This document shows positions 16,712 through 25,051 of a DNA stretch of 64,000 nt, piece by piece (the stretch's first letter is position 1; the number at the start of each line of letters is the position of its first letter). The stretch is from Nocardia lijiangensis NBRC 108240. GTDB lineage: Bacteria; Actinomycetota; Actinomycetes; Mycobacteriales; Mycobacteriaceae. A program made the translations under genes and the position numbers. The notes beneath the pieces are model-generated. The model was not told the DNA's origin, did no database searches, and was given only the letters and a program-made list of their open reading frames with translations. The stretch covers positions 99,040 through 163,039 of the forward strand of contig NZ_BDBP01000005.1 of the NCBI RefSeq assembly GCF_001613045.1, written 5' to 3'.

Positions 16712-16820
16712 TCGTGCCCCAGCGCGTCGCGAGTGGCGTGATTATGGGCTACCCACTCGGACCCTGGTCGCACTGGCCTCGACGGGGTGGTGTCGGTGGG
16801 TATCGGTAGCGTCGGGTGCT

Positions 16821-18812
16821 GTGGAAACTGGGGAACATATCCAAGAGCTCGCGGACCGCATTGTGGCGCTGCGCGACGCCTACTACCAGGGCTCGCCGCT
16901 GGTCGCGGACGCCGAGTACGACGCGATCGAGGACGAGCTCCGTGCCCTGATCGAGGCGCACCCCGACCTCACGCCCGACCCGAATCCGCTGGAGCAGGTG
17001 GGCGCGCCCGCGGTGCTGCACGCTCCGATCCGGCACTCGCGTCCGATGCTGTCCCTCGAGAAGGCGACCAAGCCTGAGCAGGTCGCGGCGTTCTTCGACC
17101 GCTTCCCCGGCCAGTCGGTGGTGGTGATGCCGAAGCTCGACGGCTTGTCCCTGGCCGTGGTCTTCGAGGACGGGCGGCTGGTGCGTGCCGTGACCAGGGG
17201 TGATGGCACCACCGGTGACGACGTCACCGTGCTGGTGCGGGCGTTGGTCGATGGTGTTCCTGAGCGGATCGACGTCCCGGGGCGGGTGGAGGTGCGTGGC
17301 GAGGCGGTGATGCTGCGTTCGACCTTCCTGGCCTACAACACCGCACATCCGGACAAGCCGCTGATCAATCCGCGTAACGCCGCGGCGGGCACGCTGCGGG
17401 CGAAGGACCCGGCCACGGTCTCCGAGCGGCGCCTGCGATTCTTCGGCTTCGACTTGGATACTTCTGTCGGTGGCGCCGCGATCGACCTGGAGGAGGGGCT
17501 GCGGGCGCTGGGGGTCGCGGGCGCGCAGATGCGGCTTTGCGCCGACGCCGAGCAGGCGCAGGCGGCGATCGCCGCGATCGAGCAAGGTCGCAACGAGCTG
17601 GACTACGACCTCGACGGCGCGGTGCTGCGGCTGGCCGACCGCGATGCCTACGCGGCGGCCGGCATTCGGTCGAACTCCCCACGCGGCGCGCTGGCGTTCA
17701 AGTTCGCCGCCGAGGAGAAGACCACGGTGCTGGCCGACGTGGTCTGGGACGTCGGCAAGACGGGCAAGATCGTCCCGGTCGCGTGGCTGGAGCCGGTATT
17801 CGTGGGCGGCACGACGGTAACGAAGGCCACGCTGGCCAACCAAGAGGTGATCCGCGCCCGCGACATCAAGGTCGGTGACACGGTACTGGTGCGCCGCGCG
17901 GGCGACGTGATCCCGTTCGTGGCAGGCGTTCTCGACGCCTCCAAACGCACGGGCGAGGAGCGAGAAATCGTGCCGCCCACCAACTGCCCCTCGTGCGCAC
18001 AGCCGGTGACCGAGCAGGGCAACAGCCGAGAACTGTTCTGCACCAACGCCTCGTGCCCCGCACAGACGGTGCGCAGGCTGATCCACTGGGCGTCGCGGGC
18101 GGCGGCCGACATCGACGCGATCGGGCAGGTGTGGATCGAACGCCTGGCCGAGGCGGGCATCCTGGAGAGTCCTGCGGACTTCTACACGCTGACGAAGCAG
18201 CGCCTGCTCGAGTTCGACCGCATCGGCGAGGTCTCGGCCGGGCGCATGATCGACTCGATCGATGCCAGCCGCCAGGTCGGCCTGCGCCGCGCCTTGATCG
18301 GCCTGGCGATCCCGATGGCCTCCGACGGCACTGCCGCTCGCCTGGCCCGGGCGGGATTCGGCTCCCTGGAGGAGGTCGCCGACGCGGGCGAGGAACGGCT
18401 CGTGGCGGTGGAGGATATCGGACCGAAGGTTGCCGCCTCCCTGGTCGCGCACCTGGATCGCCTGCGTCCGGAACTGGAGCGGCTGCGAGGGGCGGGCGTC
18501 TGTCTGGACGTGCGCGAGGAGGACCTTCCCCCGGTCGTTTCGGCCGGCGCGCCCCTGGCAGGCAAGACGGTGGTGATCACCGGCGCTATCAGCGACCCAC
18601 GCTCGGGCGAGAAGGTTGCCCGCCCGACGTTCCAACGCCTGTGTGAGAAGGCGGGCGCGACGTCGGCGTCCTCGGTATCGGCGAACACCGATCTGCTGAT
18701 CACCGGTGCGGGAGTCGGTGAGAGCAAGCTGACCAAGGCGGAGAAGCTCGGCGTCGAGGTCGTCGACCAGGGCGAGATCTGGAGCCTGCTGATCGCCGCC
18801 AAGGTCATCTAG
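16821..18812 (+). CDS. ligA: NAD-dependent DNA ligase LigA (possibly an accessory copy)
   Basis: This ligase seals nicks using NAD. It has 663 residues and full-length domain order: Ia (YDAIEDEL), adenylation domain with catalytic Lys in MPKLDGLSL (residue about 111), OB fold, zinc finger with two Cys pairs (CPSC and CTNASCPAQ), HhH region and a C-terminal BRCT domain (AGKTVVITGAI). Start is GTG at 16821. It sits alone among remnants rather than with the housekeeping neighbours expected of the main ligA (gatC/gatA region), and its BRCT has an insertion (SDPRSGEKVARPTFQRL), so an accessory ligase is suspected. Confidence 0.92.
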   Translation: METGEHIQELADRIVALRDAYYQGSPLVADAEYDAIEDELRALIEAHPDLTPDPNPLEQVGAPAVLHAPIRHSRPMLSLEKATKPEQVAAFFDRFPGQSVVVMPKLDGLSLAVVFEDGRLVRAVTRGDGTTGDDVTVLVRALVDGVPERIDVPGRVEVRGEAVMLRSTFLAYNTAHPDKPLINPRNAAAGTLRAKDPATVSERRLRFFGFDLDTSVGGAAIDLEEGLRALGVAGAQMRLCADAEQAQAAIAAIEQGRNELDYDLDGAVLRLADRDAYAAAGIRSNSPRGALAFKFAAEEKTTVLADVVWDVGKTGKIVPVAWLEPVFVGGTTVTKATLANQEVIRARDIKVGDTVLVRRAGDVIPFVAGVLDASKRTGEEREIVPPTNCPSCAQPVTEQGNSRELFCTNASCPAQTVRRLIHWASRAAADIDAIGQVWIERLAEAGILESPADFYTLTKQRLLEFDRIGEVSAGRMIDSIDASRQVGLRRALIGLAIPMASDGTAARLARAGFGSLEEVADAGEERLVAVEDIGPKVAASLVAHLDRLRPELERLRGAGVCLDVREEDLPPVVSAGAPLAGKTVVITGAISDPRSGEKVARPTFQRLCEKAGATSASSVSANTDLLITGAGVGESKLTKAEKLGVEVVDQGEIWSLLIAAKVI

Positions 18813-18820
18813 ACCTCGGT

Positions 18821-18836
18821 AGGCCCGGCCGGGCCT
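18821..18836. terminator. Palindrome just after ligA
   Basis: AGGCCCGGCCGGGCCT is a perfect 16-bp palindrome nine bases after the ligA stop. It lacks a T tract and loop, so it may work poorly as a terminator. From here to 19093 no gene is supported, and the region separates ligA from a convergent gene. Confidence 0.4.
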
Positions 18837-19093
18837 TGGTGCAGTACCTGCGGTGGCTGGCCGGGCATCGAGGTGAGTCGGGGCGGATCACCCCGCCGGA
18901 GACGGTGCGCTCCCGAGGTAGCACCTGCAGCGTGCGGCGATCCTCATCGCCGGACAAGTTCATCAGAACGGACAGCGCGGGCGAGACGGAACGGTATGAC
19001 CAGGATCCGGGAGCTGCTTACTGATTTCAACACGAGCGCGTCAGTTGTCGGCTCCCGGGTGCCGTCCACGGAAGCCATGCGCGTCATCTTCGC

Positions 19094-22000
19094 TCATGTT
19101 TCCGAAGCATTGTTCTGAGATGCCGCGATCCATGCTGCGATCTGTGCCCGGGAGGTGAAATCCAACTTGGTCAGTAGATGCTCGACGTGTCCCTGGGCGG
19201 TGCGTGGCGAGATGACCAGACGAGTGGCGATCTCCCGATTGGTCAGACCTTCGGCGATGAGTTTGGCGACTTCCCGCTCCCGTTTGGTCAGTTTGCGACC
19301 GGCACCGTCCGCGGGTGCGGGAGGGGCGTGTTCACCCAGGGCGTAGGCGATCGCGGCGTCGAAACTGAGCGCGGCGCCCTTCCTCTGGGCTGCAGCGTAT
19401 GCCTGCTCGCTCATTGCCTGGCGAGTCCGGCGCTCGGACTCTTCGTGGCGGACGAGCAGGTCCGAGTACCAGCTCGGCGAACTGCCCACCGACCGGCCGA
19501 GTTGCTCAGCGGCCGCCATCAACACGACCGCACGCTCGGCATCCTGCTCGTCGGCGGCAATCCACGCCAATGCTTGTAGACACATGCTCGTGTTCGTCCG
19601 GTCGTTCACCGCCCGGCTCGCCCGCAGTGCCTGCGCAAGTAGTCGAGTCGCCCGCGTGAAGTTCGCCTGCCGACACGACGCCACAGCCAGCGACCACAGC
19701 ACGTATGGCCGGTACATCGTTTCGCCGCGCTCTTCGGCGATGGCGAGCGCGTGCTCGTAGTACTCGACGGCTCCTTCTGTATCGTTGCCCAGTTCCTGGA
19801 TGAATCCGAGGAGTGTCAATGCGTGGAGGCGGAAGAAGACGTTGTCGAGTTTCGTATACGCCTGGACAGCCTTCTCGAGGTACGGGCGTGCGGCAGAAGG
19901 TTTTCCACTGAGTATCGCGAGAATTCCGTCGGCGAGGTCGATGTGTGCGCGGGCAAAGGGGGCGGTAGTCTGCTCGACGAGCGGGCGCCCTTCGCGCACG
20001 AGACCCTCGACCGCGGGAAGATCACCCTGTACGGCCGCCATCATGCAGGCGGCGTAGAACGCCGCGGCTTGGTCGATGGTGAGTTGGCCAGTGCGGCGAG
20101 CCAGAAGACGGTACAGCCAGCGGCGCGCCTCACTCAGCGAGCCTTGGGAGTACCAGAACGGCCAAATATCGGCGGCGATCCGAATCCCGACTTCAGGGTT
20201 GTCGGAGACGCAGAACTCCAGCGCTTGCCGCAGGTTCGGCTGCTCCCGACGTAACCGGGAGATCCACTCGAGCGCCCGCTTACTGGGCCAGTTGGCATAC
20301 GCGTCGAGCGCCAGCCGTTCGTACCAGTCGCGGTGGCGGCGTCGGTACTGGAGGCATTTGCCGGTCGCTATTGCCTTTTCGTGACCGTAGTCGCGCACGG
20401 TGTCGAGCATTCGGAACCGGACCGCAGTACCCGATTCCTCCCGTATCAATATCGACTTGTCGACCAGGGAGGCCACCGTGTCCAGGAAATCCTCTGCCGT
20501 GGGATCGTCGCCACAGACGTATTGGGCTGCCTCGAGTTCGAAGCTTCCGGCGAACACCGAGAGCCGGGCCCATACTCGTTGTTCCGTCGGTGTGCACAGG
20601 TCGTGGCTCCAGTCGATGCACACGCGCAACGTCTGTTGCCGTGGCGGGGCGCTCCTGCTGCCGCGGGTGAGCAATGCGAATCGATCGGTCAGCCGCTGCA
20701 ATATCTGCTCCGGCGACATAACTCGCAGCCGGGCTGTCGCCAGCTCGATCGGCAACGGCAAGCCGTCCAGCTGCCGGCAGATCCCGGCGATGGTGGCCGT
20801 GTTGTCGTCGGTGATCTCGAATCCCGCGACAGCCGTGGCGGCCCGTTCGGCGAACAATCTCATCGCGTCGTTGCGGGATAGGCTCCTCGGTAGCTGGTCG
20901 GGATCGGGGACAGCAAGCGGGTGTACCGGCAATACTGCTTCTCCGTCGAGGCCGATCGGTTCGCGGCTCGTCGCGAGAATCCGCAACCCGGGACACGCGC
21001 GAAGCAGTGATTCGGCGAGCTCGGCGACCGCGGCGACCATCTGCTCGCAATTGTCCAGCACGAGTAGCAGTTCCCTGTCGGCCAGGAACTCGGCGAGCAC
21101 CTCGCACAACGGCCGCACCGACCGGTCCTGCAATCCCAGCGCGTTCGCCACGATGCTCGCCAGCAGCGACTCGTCACGCACCTCGCCGATTTCCACGAAA
21201 GCCATACCGTCGGCGAACTCACCCTCCACGTTGGTGGCCACCCGCACCGCCAGCCGTGTCTTGCCCACCCCGCCCATCCCGGTCAACGTCACCAGCCGCG
21301 CGGTCGACAACGAGTTCTTCGCCTCGGTCAGCTCGGTGCGCCTGCCGACGAAACTGGTCAGCTCTAACGGAGCCCTCCCCGGTCGAGAAGTCGGCGACGG
21401 CCGACGCCGATGCGATTCTGCCGACGAAGACTTTCCGCGTGTGGGTGGCGTGGACTCGTGCTCGGCTTCGGGCCGGGTATGCAGAGCCATCTCATCGACG
21501 GGAAATCCATGATGGCGTTGCGAGGCCTGGAGTTGCTCACCCAGTTCCGCGGCGGACGGGCGGCTGCGCGGGTCGCTGCCCATGGCGCGTTCGACGATGG
21601 CGCTGACATCCTCGGCAATGCCCTGCTCCCGTAGATCCGGAGCCGGCTCGGCGGTGATCCGGACGAACTGGGCCATCACCTGCTCACCGCTGTGGCGTTC
21701 GAAGGCGGCATGGCCGGTGATCGCAGCGAACAAGGTAGCGCCTAAGCTGTAGACGTCCGCGGCGGGACTCGGTGACTCGCCGGCGATCACTTCCGGCGCG
21801 GTGAATGCCGGTGTACCTGTCACGATGCCGGTGCCGGTGACGAAACCGCCTGTGAAATGGGCGATTCCGAAGTCCACCAGCGTCGGCTCGTCGTAGTCGG
21901 TGAAAAGGATGTTCGCGGGTTTCACGTCGCGATGCAGGACCCCGAAATGATGCGCCGTCTCCAGCGCCCCGGCCACCTTCACCCCGAGCCGCAACGCTTC

Positions 22001-22372
22001 TCGCAGCTCCAGCGGACCGTCCCTGCGGATCCGTGCGTCGAGAGAGCCGCGCGGATAGTACGGCATCACGAGGAAGGGGCGACCCTTGCCGGTGGCGTCG
22101 GCATGCAGGACATGCACGATGTTGGGATGACCGGTGAGCCGGCCCGCCGCGCGCTGCTCGCGGAAGAACCGCGCCCGATTGTCCTCATCGAGATCGGCGG
22201 TGAGCAGTTTGACCGCCACCACGCGGTCGAGCTCGGCCTGCGTGCACCGGTAGACGACACCGAATCCGCCGCGGCCGATCTCCACGGCGTTGTCGAACCC
22301 GGCCGCGGCCAGTTCCGCCGCGACCGAACCGGACGCGTCGCGTTGCGTTGCGAGTGGATCGGCGCCGGTCAT
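19094..22372 (-). CDS. pknK: PknK-like Ser/Thr kinase fused to STAND ATPase and LuxR DNA-binding domain
   Basis: This 1092-residue signalling protein has the layout of mycobacterial PknK. The kinase domain (about residues 20-285) has GRGGFGVV, the VKLL lysine, HRDVKPANI and DFGIAHF, so it should be active. Then come a Pro/Arg linker, a STAND-type NTPase with GMGGVGKT P-loop and LLVLDNCEQM Walker B, a long helical/TPR region, and a C-terminal LuxR HTH (LTKREREVAKLIAEGLTNRE). It probably couples phosphorylation to transcription. ATG at 22372 was chosen for its AGG; GTG at 22399 would add nine residues. Confidence 0.88.
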   Translation of the reverse strand: MTGADPLATQRDASGSVAAELAAAGFDNAVEIGRGGFGVVYRCTQAELDRVVAVKLLTADLDEDNRARFFREQRAAGRLTGHPNIVHVLHADATGKGRPFLVMPYYPRGSLDARIRRDGPLELREALRLGVKVAGALETAHHFGVLHRDVKPANILFTDYDEPTLVDFGIAHFTGGFVTGTGIVTGTPAFTAPEVIAGESPSPAADVYSLGATLFAAITGHAAFERHSGEQVMAQFVRITAEPAPDLREQGIAEDVSAIVERAMGSDPRSRPSAAELGEQLQASQRHHGFPVDEMALHTRPEAEHESTPPTRGKSSSAESHRRRPSPTSRPGRAPLELTSFVGRRTELTEAKNSLSTARLVTLTGMGGVGKTRLAVRVATNVEGEFADGMAFVEIGEVRDESLLASIVANALGLQDRSVRPLCEVLAEFLADRELLLVLDNCEQMVAAVAELAESLLRACPGLRILATSREPIGLDGEAVLPVHPLAVPDPDQLPRSLSRNDAMRLFAERAATAVAGFEITDDNTATIAGICRQLDGLPLPIELATARLRVMSPEQILQRLTDRFALLTRGSRSAPPRQQTLRVCIDWSHDLCTPTEQRVWARLSVFAGSFELEAAQYVCGDDPTAEDFLDTVASLVDKSILIREESGTAVRFRMLDTVRDYGHEKAIATGKCLQYRRRHRDWYERLALDAYANWPSKRALEWISRLRREQPNLRQALEFCVSDNPEVGIRIAADIWPFWYSQGSLSEARRWLYRLLARRTGQLTIDQAAAFYAACMMAAVQGDLPAVEGLVREGRPLVEQTTAPFARAHIDLADGILAILSGKPSAARPYLEKAVQAYTKLDNVFFRLHALTLLGFIQELGNDTEGAVEYYEHALAIAEERGETMYRPYVLWSLAVASCRQANFTRATRLLAQALRASRAVNDRTNTSMCLQALAWIAADEQDAERAVVLMAAAEQLGRSVGSSPSWYSDLLVRHEESERRTRQAMSEQAYAAAQRKGAALSFDAAIAYALGEHAPPAPADGAGRKLTKREREVAKLIAEGLTNREIATRLVISPRTAQGHVEHLLTKLDFTSRAQIAAWIAASQNNASET

Positions 22373-22663
22373 CGACCTATACCGATTCACCCGATCCACG
22401 CCATGGCAACAGCACCACTATCCTGCTCACCTCTCGATGACTACCTCGAGGATATCGCTACGGTAGTAACAGCGGGCACCATCGTCGCTGTCGACGGCAC
22501 GTGAAGACCGATCACTGCTCGGCATCCGAATTTCGACCCCTTGCCCACTGACCCAGGCTATTACCCGAGTCAGGAAGGGCGAAGGGATGCGTTGTGGAGG
22601 ATTGGGCTGACAATGTGTCGTGAAATGGCAGATGAACAGCATTTCTGAGCTGGTTACAGGCCC

Positions 22664-22978
22664 TTGACCAGGGCTTTTCCGGGGTGGGCTGACGGTCTGT
22701 CAGCCGAGCATGGGCCCGAGTCCGAAGTTCTCGACGAGATCATCGCGTCCGCTGATTTCGCCGAGGGTGATGTGGCGGTGCCGGGTAGTAAGACCAAGCA
22801 GTTTCGTAATTGGGCGGTGGGTGATTTCGAGATGTATTCGACGAGTACGTCGTTGCCGACGGTGCAGCATGCGTGGATGCAGGTGTATGCGCCGACTGAT
22901 GAGGTGGCGTGGGTGAAGTTTCGGGAGTTGTTGGCGATGACGGAGGAGGAGCGTCAGCGTCCGTGGGTCGAGCATTGA
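22664..22978 (+). CDS. Hypothetical protein or truncated gene of atypical composition
   Basis: A 104-residue frame from a weak TTG start contains KQFRNWAVGDFEMYST and LPTVQHAWMQVYAPTDEVAW, then KFRELLAMTEEERQRPWVEH. The sequence reads as real protein, but there is no good start or ribosome site, so the N-terminus may have been lost. Third codon positions are rich in G and T, with about 55% GC in the lines counted by hand, unlike the neighbours. No family is recognised. Confidence 0.5.
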   Translation: MTRAFPGWADGLSAEHGPESEVLDEIIASADFAEGDVAVPGSKTKQFRNWAVGDFEMYSTSTSLPTVQHAWMQVYAPTDEVAWVKFRELLAMTEEERQRPWVEH

Positions 22979-23183
22979 GTGACTTATCACGCTGCGGCGG
23001 GGTGAGTCCGGGTGTGTCGCACTGAAATCGGGGCCTCCACCCCCGGGTGCGCATGATGATTTCGTGGCCGGGTGATCCCGCAGTCGGCGCGCGGAGTAGC
23101 CAGGGCCGAGTAGCGGCATCTCGCGTGAGTGGGTATGCAACAGATGCTTGATTCATTGCACCATTTGTGAGTATGTTGCAAGC

Positions 23184-23780
23184 ATGAGTGGTCCCGGTCA
23201 CAGCAGTCCTGGAGGTGGTCAGGCGATCGAGGTCGCCCGCCGCAAGTTCCTCGTCGGCGACCGGTTGGACATGCAAAAACTCGCCGCCGAACTCGGCGTC
23301 GACCGGTCAACGCTGTTCCGCTGGGTCGGCAATCGCGACCGGCTGCTCGCGACCGTGCTGTGGTCGCTCGCCGAGCCGACATACCGCGCCGCGGTGGCGT
23401 CGACCACGCGCAATGGTGCTGCCCGGATCGCCGACGCGACGGGCGCGTTCGGCCAGGCACTCATCGACGCACCGTATTTCCGCACGTTCCTGCGTCGGGA
23501 ACCCGAACGCGCGTTGCGCCTGCTCACGACCAAGGAAAGCCCGGTCCAGCACGAAATCGTCGGCGCCGCAGAACGCGTGGTGCAACAGGAACTGGACCGC
23601 GGCCACCTCATCCATCCGATGTCGGCGCGCGACCTGGCCTACCTCATCGCGCGCATCGCCGAATCGTTCATCTACGCCGATCTCATCACCGGCGACGACC
23701 CCGACGCTGCGAAGGCCGCCATCGCGGTGGCGGCGTTGCTCGGCGATGCCACCTATGTACCGAAAGGGATTTCGTCATGA
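23184..23780 (+). CDS. TetR family regulator, QsdR type
   Basis: The 198-residue regulator's HTH region (RLDMQKLAAELGVDRSTLFRWVGNRDRLL) resembles the QsdR group of TetR proteins, named for repression of a quorum-quenching lactonase in Rhodococcus. Its 5' part has been duplicated at 16.45 kb. TGCAAC and GTTGCA arms occur upstream near 23136 and 23175 and might form an operator. The stop overlaps the next gene as ATGA, so it probably controls the serine hydrolase behind it; that inference rests on the coupling. Confidence 0.88.
   Translation: MSGPGHSSPGGGQAIEVARRKFLVGDRLDMQKLAAELGVDRSTLFRWVGNRDRLLATVLWSLAEPTYRAAVASTTRNGAARIADATGAFGQALIDAPYFRTFLRREPERALRLLTTKESPVQHEIVGAAERVVQQELDRGHLIHPMSARDLAYLIARIAESFIYADLITGDDPDAAKAAIAVAALLGDATYVPKGISS
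23220..23399 (+). repeat. Source copy of the tetR-fragment duplication
   Basis: These 180 bases inside the intact tetR gene correspond to 16452-16619, which lacks 12 of them. The intact reading frame here marks it as the parent copy. The copies lie 6.8 kb apart in direct orientation, flanking ligA, the PknK-like gene and the 22.7-kb frame. Confidence 0.85.
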
Positions 23781-24916
23781 CCGTGCGCGGGCACTGTAGC
23801 CCCGAATTCGACGAGCTCCGAAGTGAGTTCGAGAGCAACATCGCCTCTGGGGAGGAGCTGGGCGCGTCGGTAGTAGTCGACGTCGACGGCGATGTCGTGG
23901 TCGACCTATGGGGCGGGTTCTGCGACAGCGAACGGACCCGGCCGTGGGAGGCCGACACCATCACGAACGTATGGTCGTCTACAAAGACGGTCACGAGCCT
24001 GGCGGTGCTGATGCTGGTCGACCGTGGCCGGCTCGATGTGCGCGCACCGGTTGCGGAGTACTGGCCCGAATTCGCAGCCAATGGGAAAGATCGGATCGAA
24101 CTCCGCCATCTCCTTTCGCATACCTCCGGTGTCGCCGGATGGGAGCCGCCGTTCGGCATGGACGAGCTCTACGACTGGGAACGGGCGAGCTCCCGCCTGG
24201 CCGGCCAAGCTCCGCGGTGGGAGCCGGGAACCGCATCCGGATACCACGCACAGAACTTCGGCCAGTTACTCGGCGAGATCGTTCGCCGGGTCTCCGGGCA
24301 GACCCTAGCCGATTTCGTCGCCGACGAGATCGCCGGACCGCTGGGCGCCGATTTCCAGATCGGTGCTCGCCAACCGGATTGGCCGCGTATCGCCGAAGTC
24401 GTTCCGCCGCCGCCGTTTCCATTCGATCTGACCGTGCTTCCCGAGGACAACCCGACACGCCTTGCCCTCGGCACTCCACAGCTCGATGCGGCCGCCGCGA
24501 ACACCGCGTCGTGGCGGCGCGCCGATCTGGGCGCCTACAACGGACACGGCAACGCCCGGTCGCTCGCTCGCATCATGTCTGTCATTGCCCGCGGCGGGAC
24601 CGTCGACGACATCACGTTGTTGACACCGGGCACGATCGACTTGATTTTCGAGGAGCAGTCCAACGGGAACGACCTCGTGCTCGGACTTCCGCTGCGCTTC
24701 GGCATCGGATACGGCCTTCCTCAAACAGTCAGCCTCCCGTACATCCCGGACGAGCGGATCTGTTTCTGGGGTGGCTGGGGCGGATCGATGGTCGTCATGG
24801 ATCTGGACCGCCGGATGACCGTCACCTACGCGATGAACAGGATGGGTCCCGGCATCATCGGTTCGCCGCGAAGCGAGGCGTACCTGCGCACGATCTATCG
24901 GCTGGTCGACGCCTGA
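23777..24916 (+). CDS. Serine hydrolase of the beta-lactamase/EstB family
   Basis: The 379-residue class C beta-lactamase-like esterase has its catalytic SxxK as SSTK at residues 67-70 (VWSSTKTVTSLAVLML). The Y-x-x-x-N region is in GYHAQNFGQLLGEIV, and the third motif region is GGWGGSMVVMD. The LSHTSGVAGWEPPF segment is typical. There is no signal peptide, so it is a cytoplasmic esterase or peptidase-like enzyme rather than an exported beta-lactamase. It is translationally coupled to the upstream TetR. Confidence 0.88.
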   Translation: MTVRGHCSPEFDELRSEFESNIASGEELGASVVVDVDGDVVVDLWGGFCDSERTRPWEADTITNVWSSTKTVTSLAVLMLVDRGRLDVRAPVAEYWPEFAANGKDRIELRHLLSHTSGVAGWEPPFGMDELYDWERASSRLAGQAPRWEPGTASGYHAQNFGQLLGEIVRRVSGQTLADFVADEIAGPLGADFQIGARQPDWPRIAEVVPPPPFPFDLTVLPEDNPTRLALGTPQLDAAAANTASWRRADLGAYNGHGNARSLARIMSVIARGGTVDDITLLTPGTIDLIFEEQSNGNDLVLGLPLRFGIGYGLPQTVSLPYIPDERICFWGGWGGSMVVMDLDRRMTVTYAMNRMGPGIIGSPRSEAYLRTIYRLVDA

Positions 24917-25051
24917 TCGTCGCACACACTGGCCACCCTTGATTTCGATTCTCGAGAGCCCGGATCGGCGGCGCCGTTCCGCTGGAGCCTCGCTGGTCAC
25001 GGCGCGCGTGCTGCGGCGCGGGTACACGGTGGTCTCGTCTTTCGCGCAGAG

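Noticed and set aside
16749..18635. Long minus-strand open frame opposite ligA
   Set aside because: Arg/Gly/Asp-rich shadow without motifs; the plus strand encodes a full LigA.
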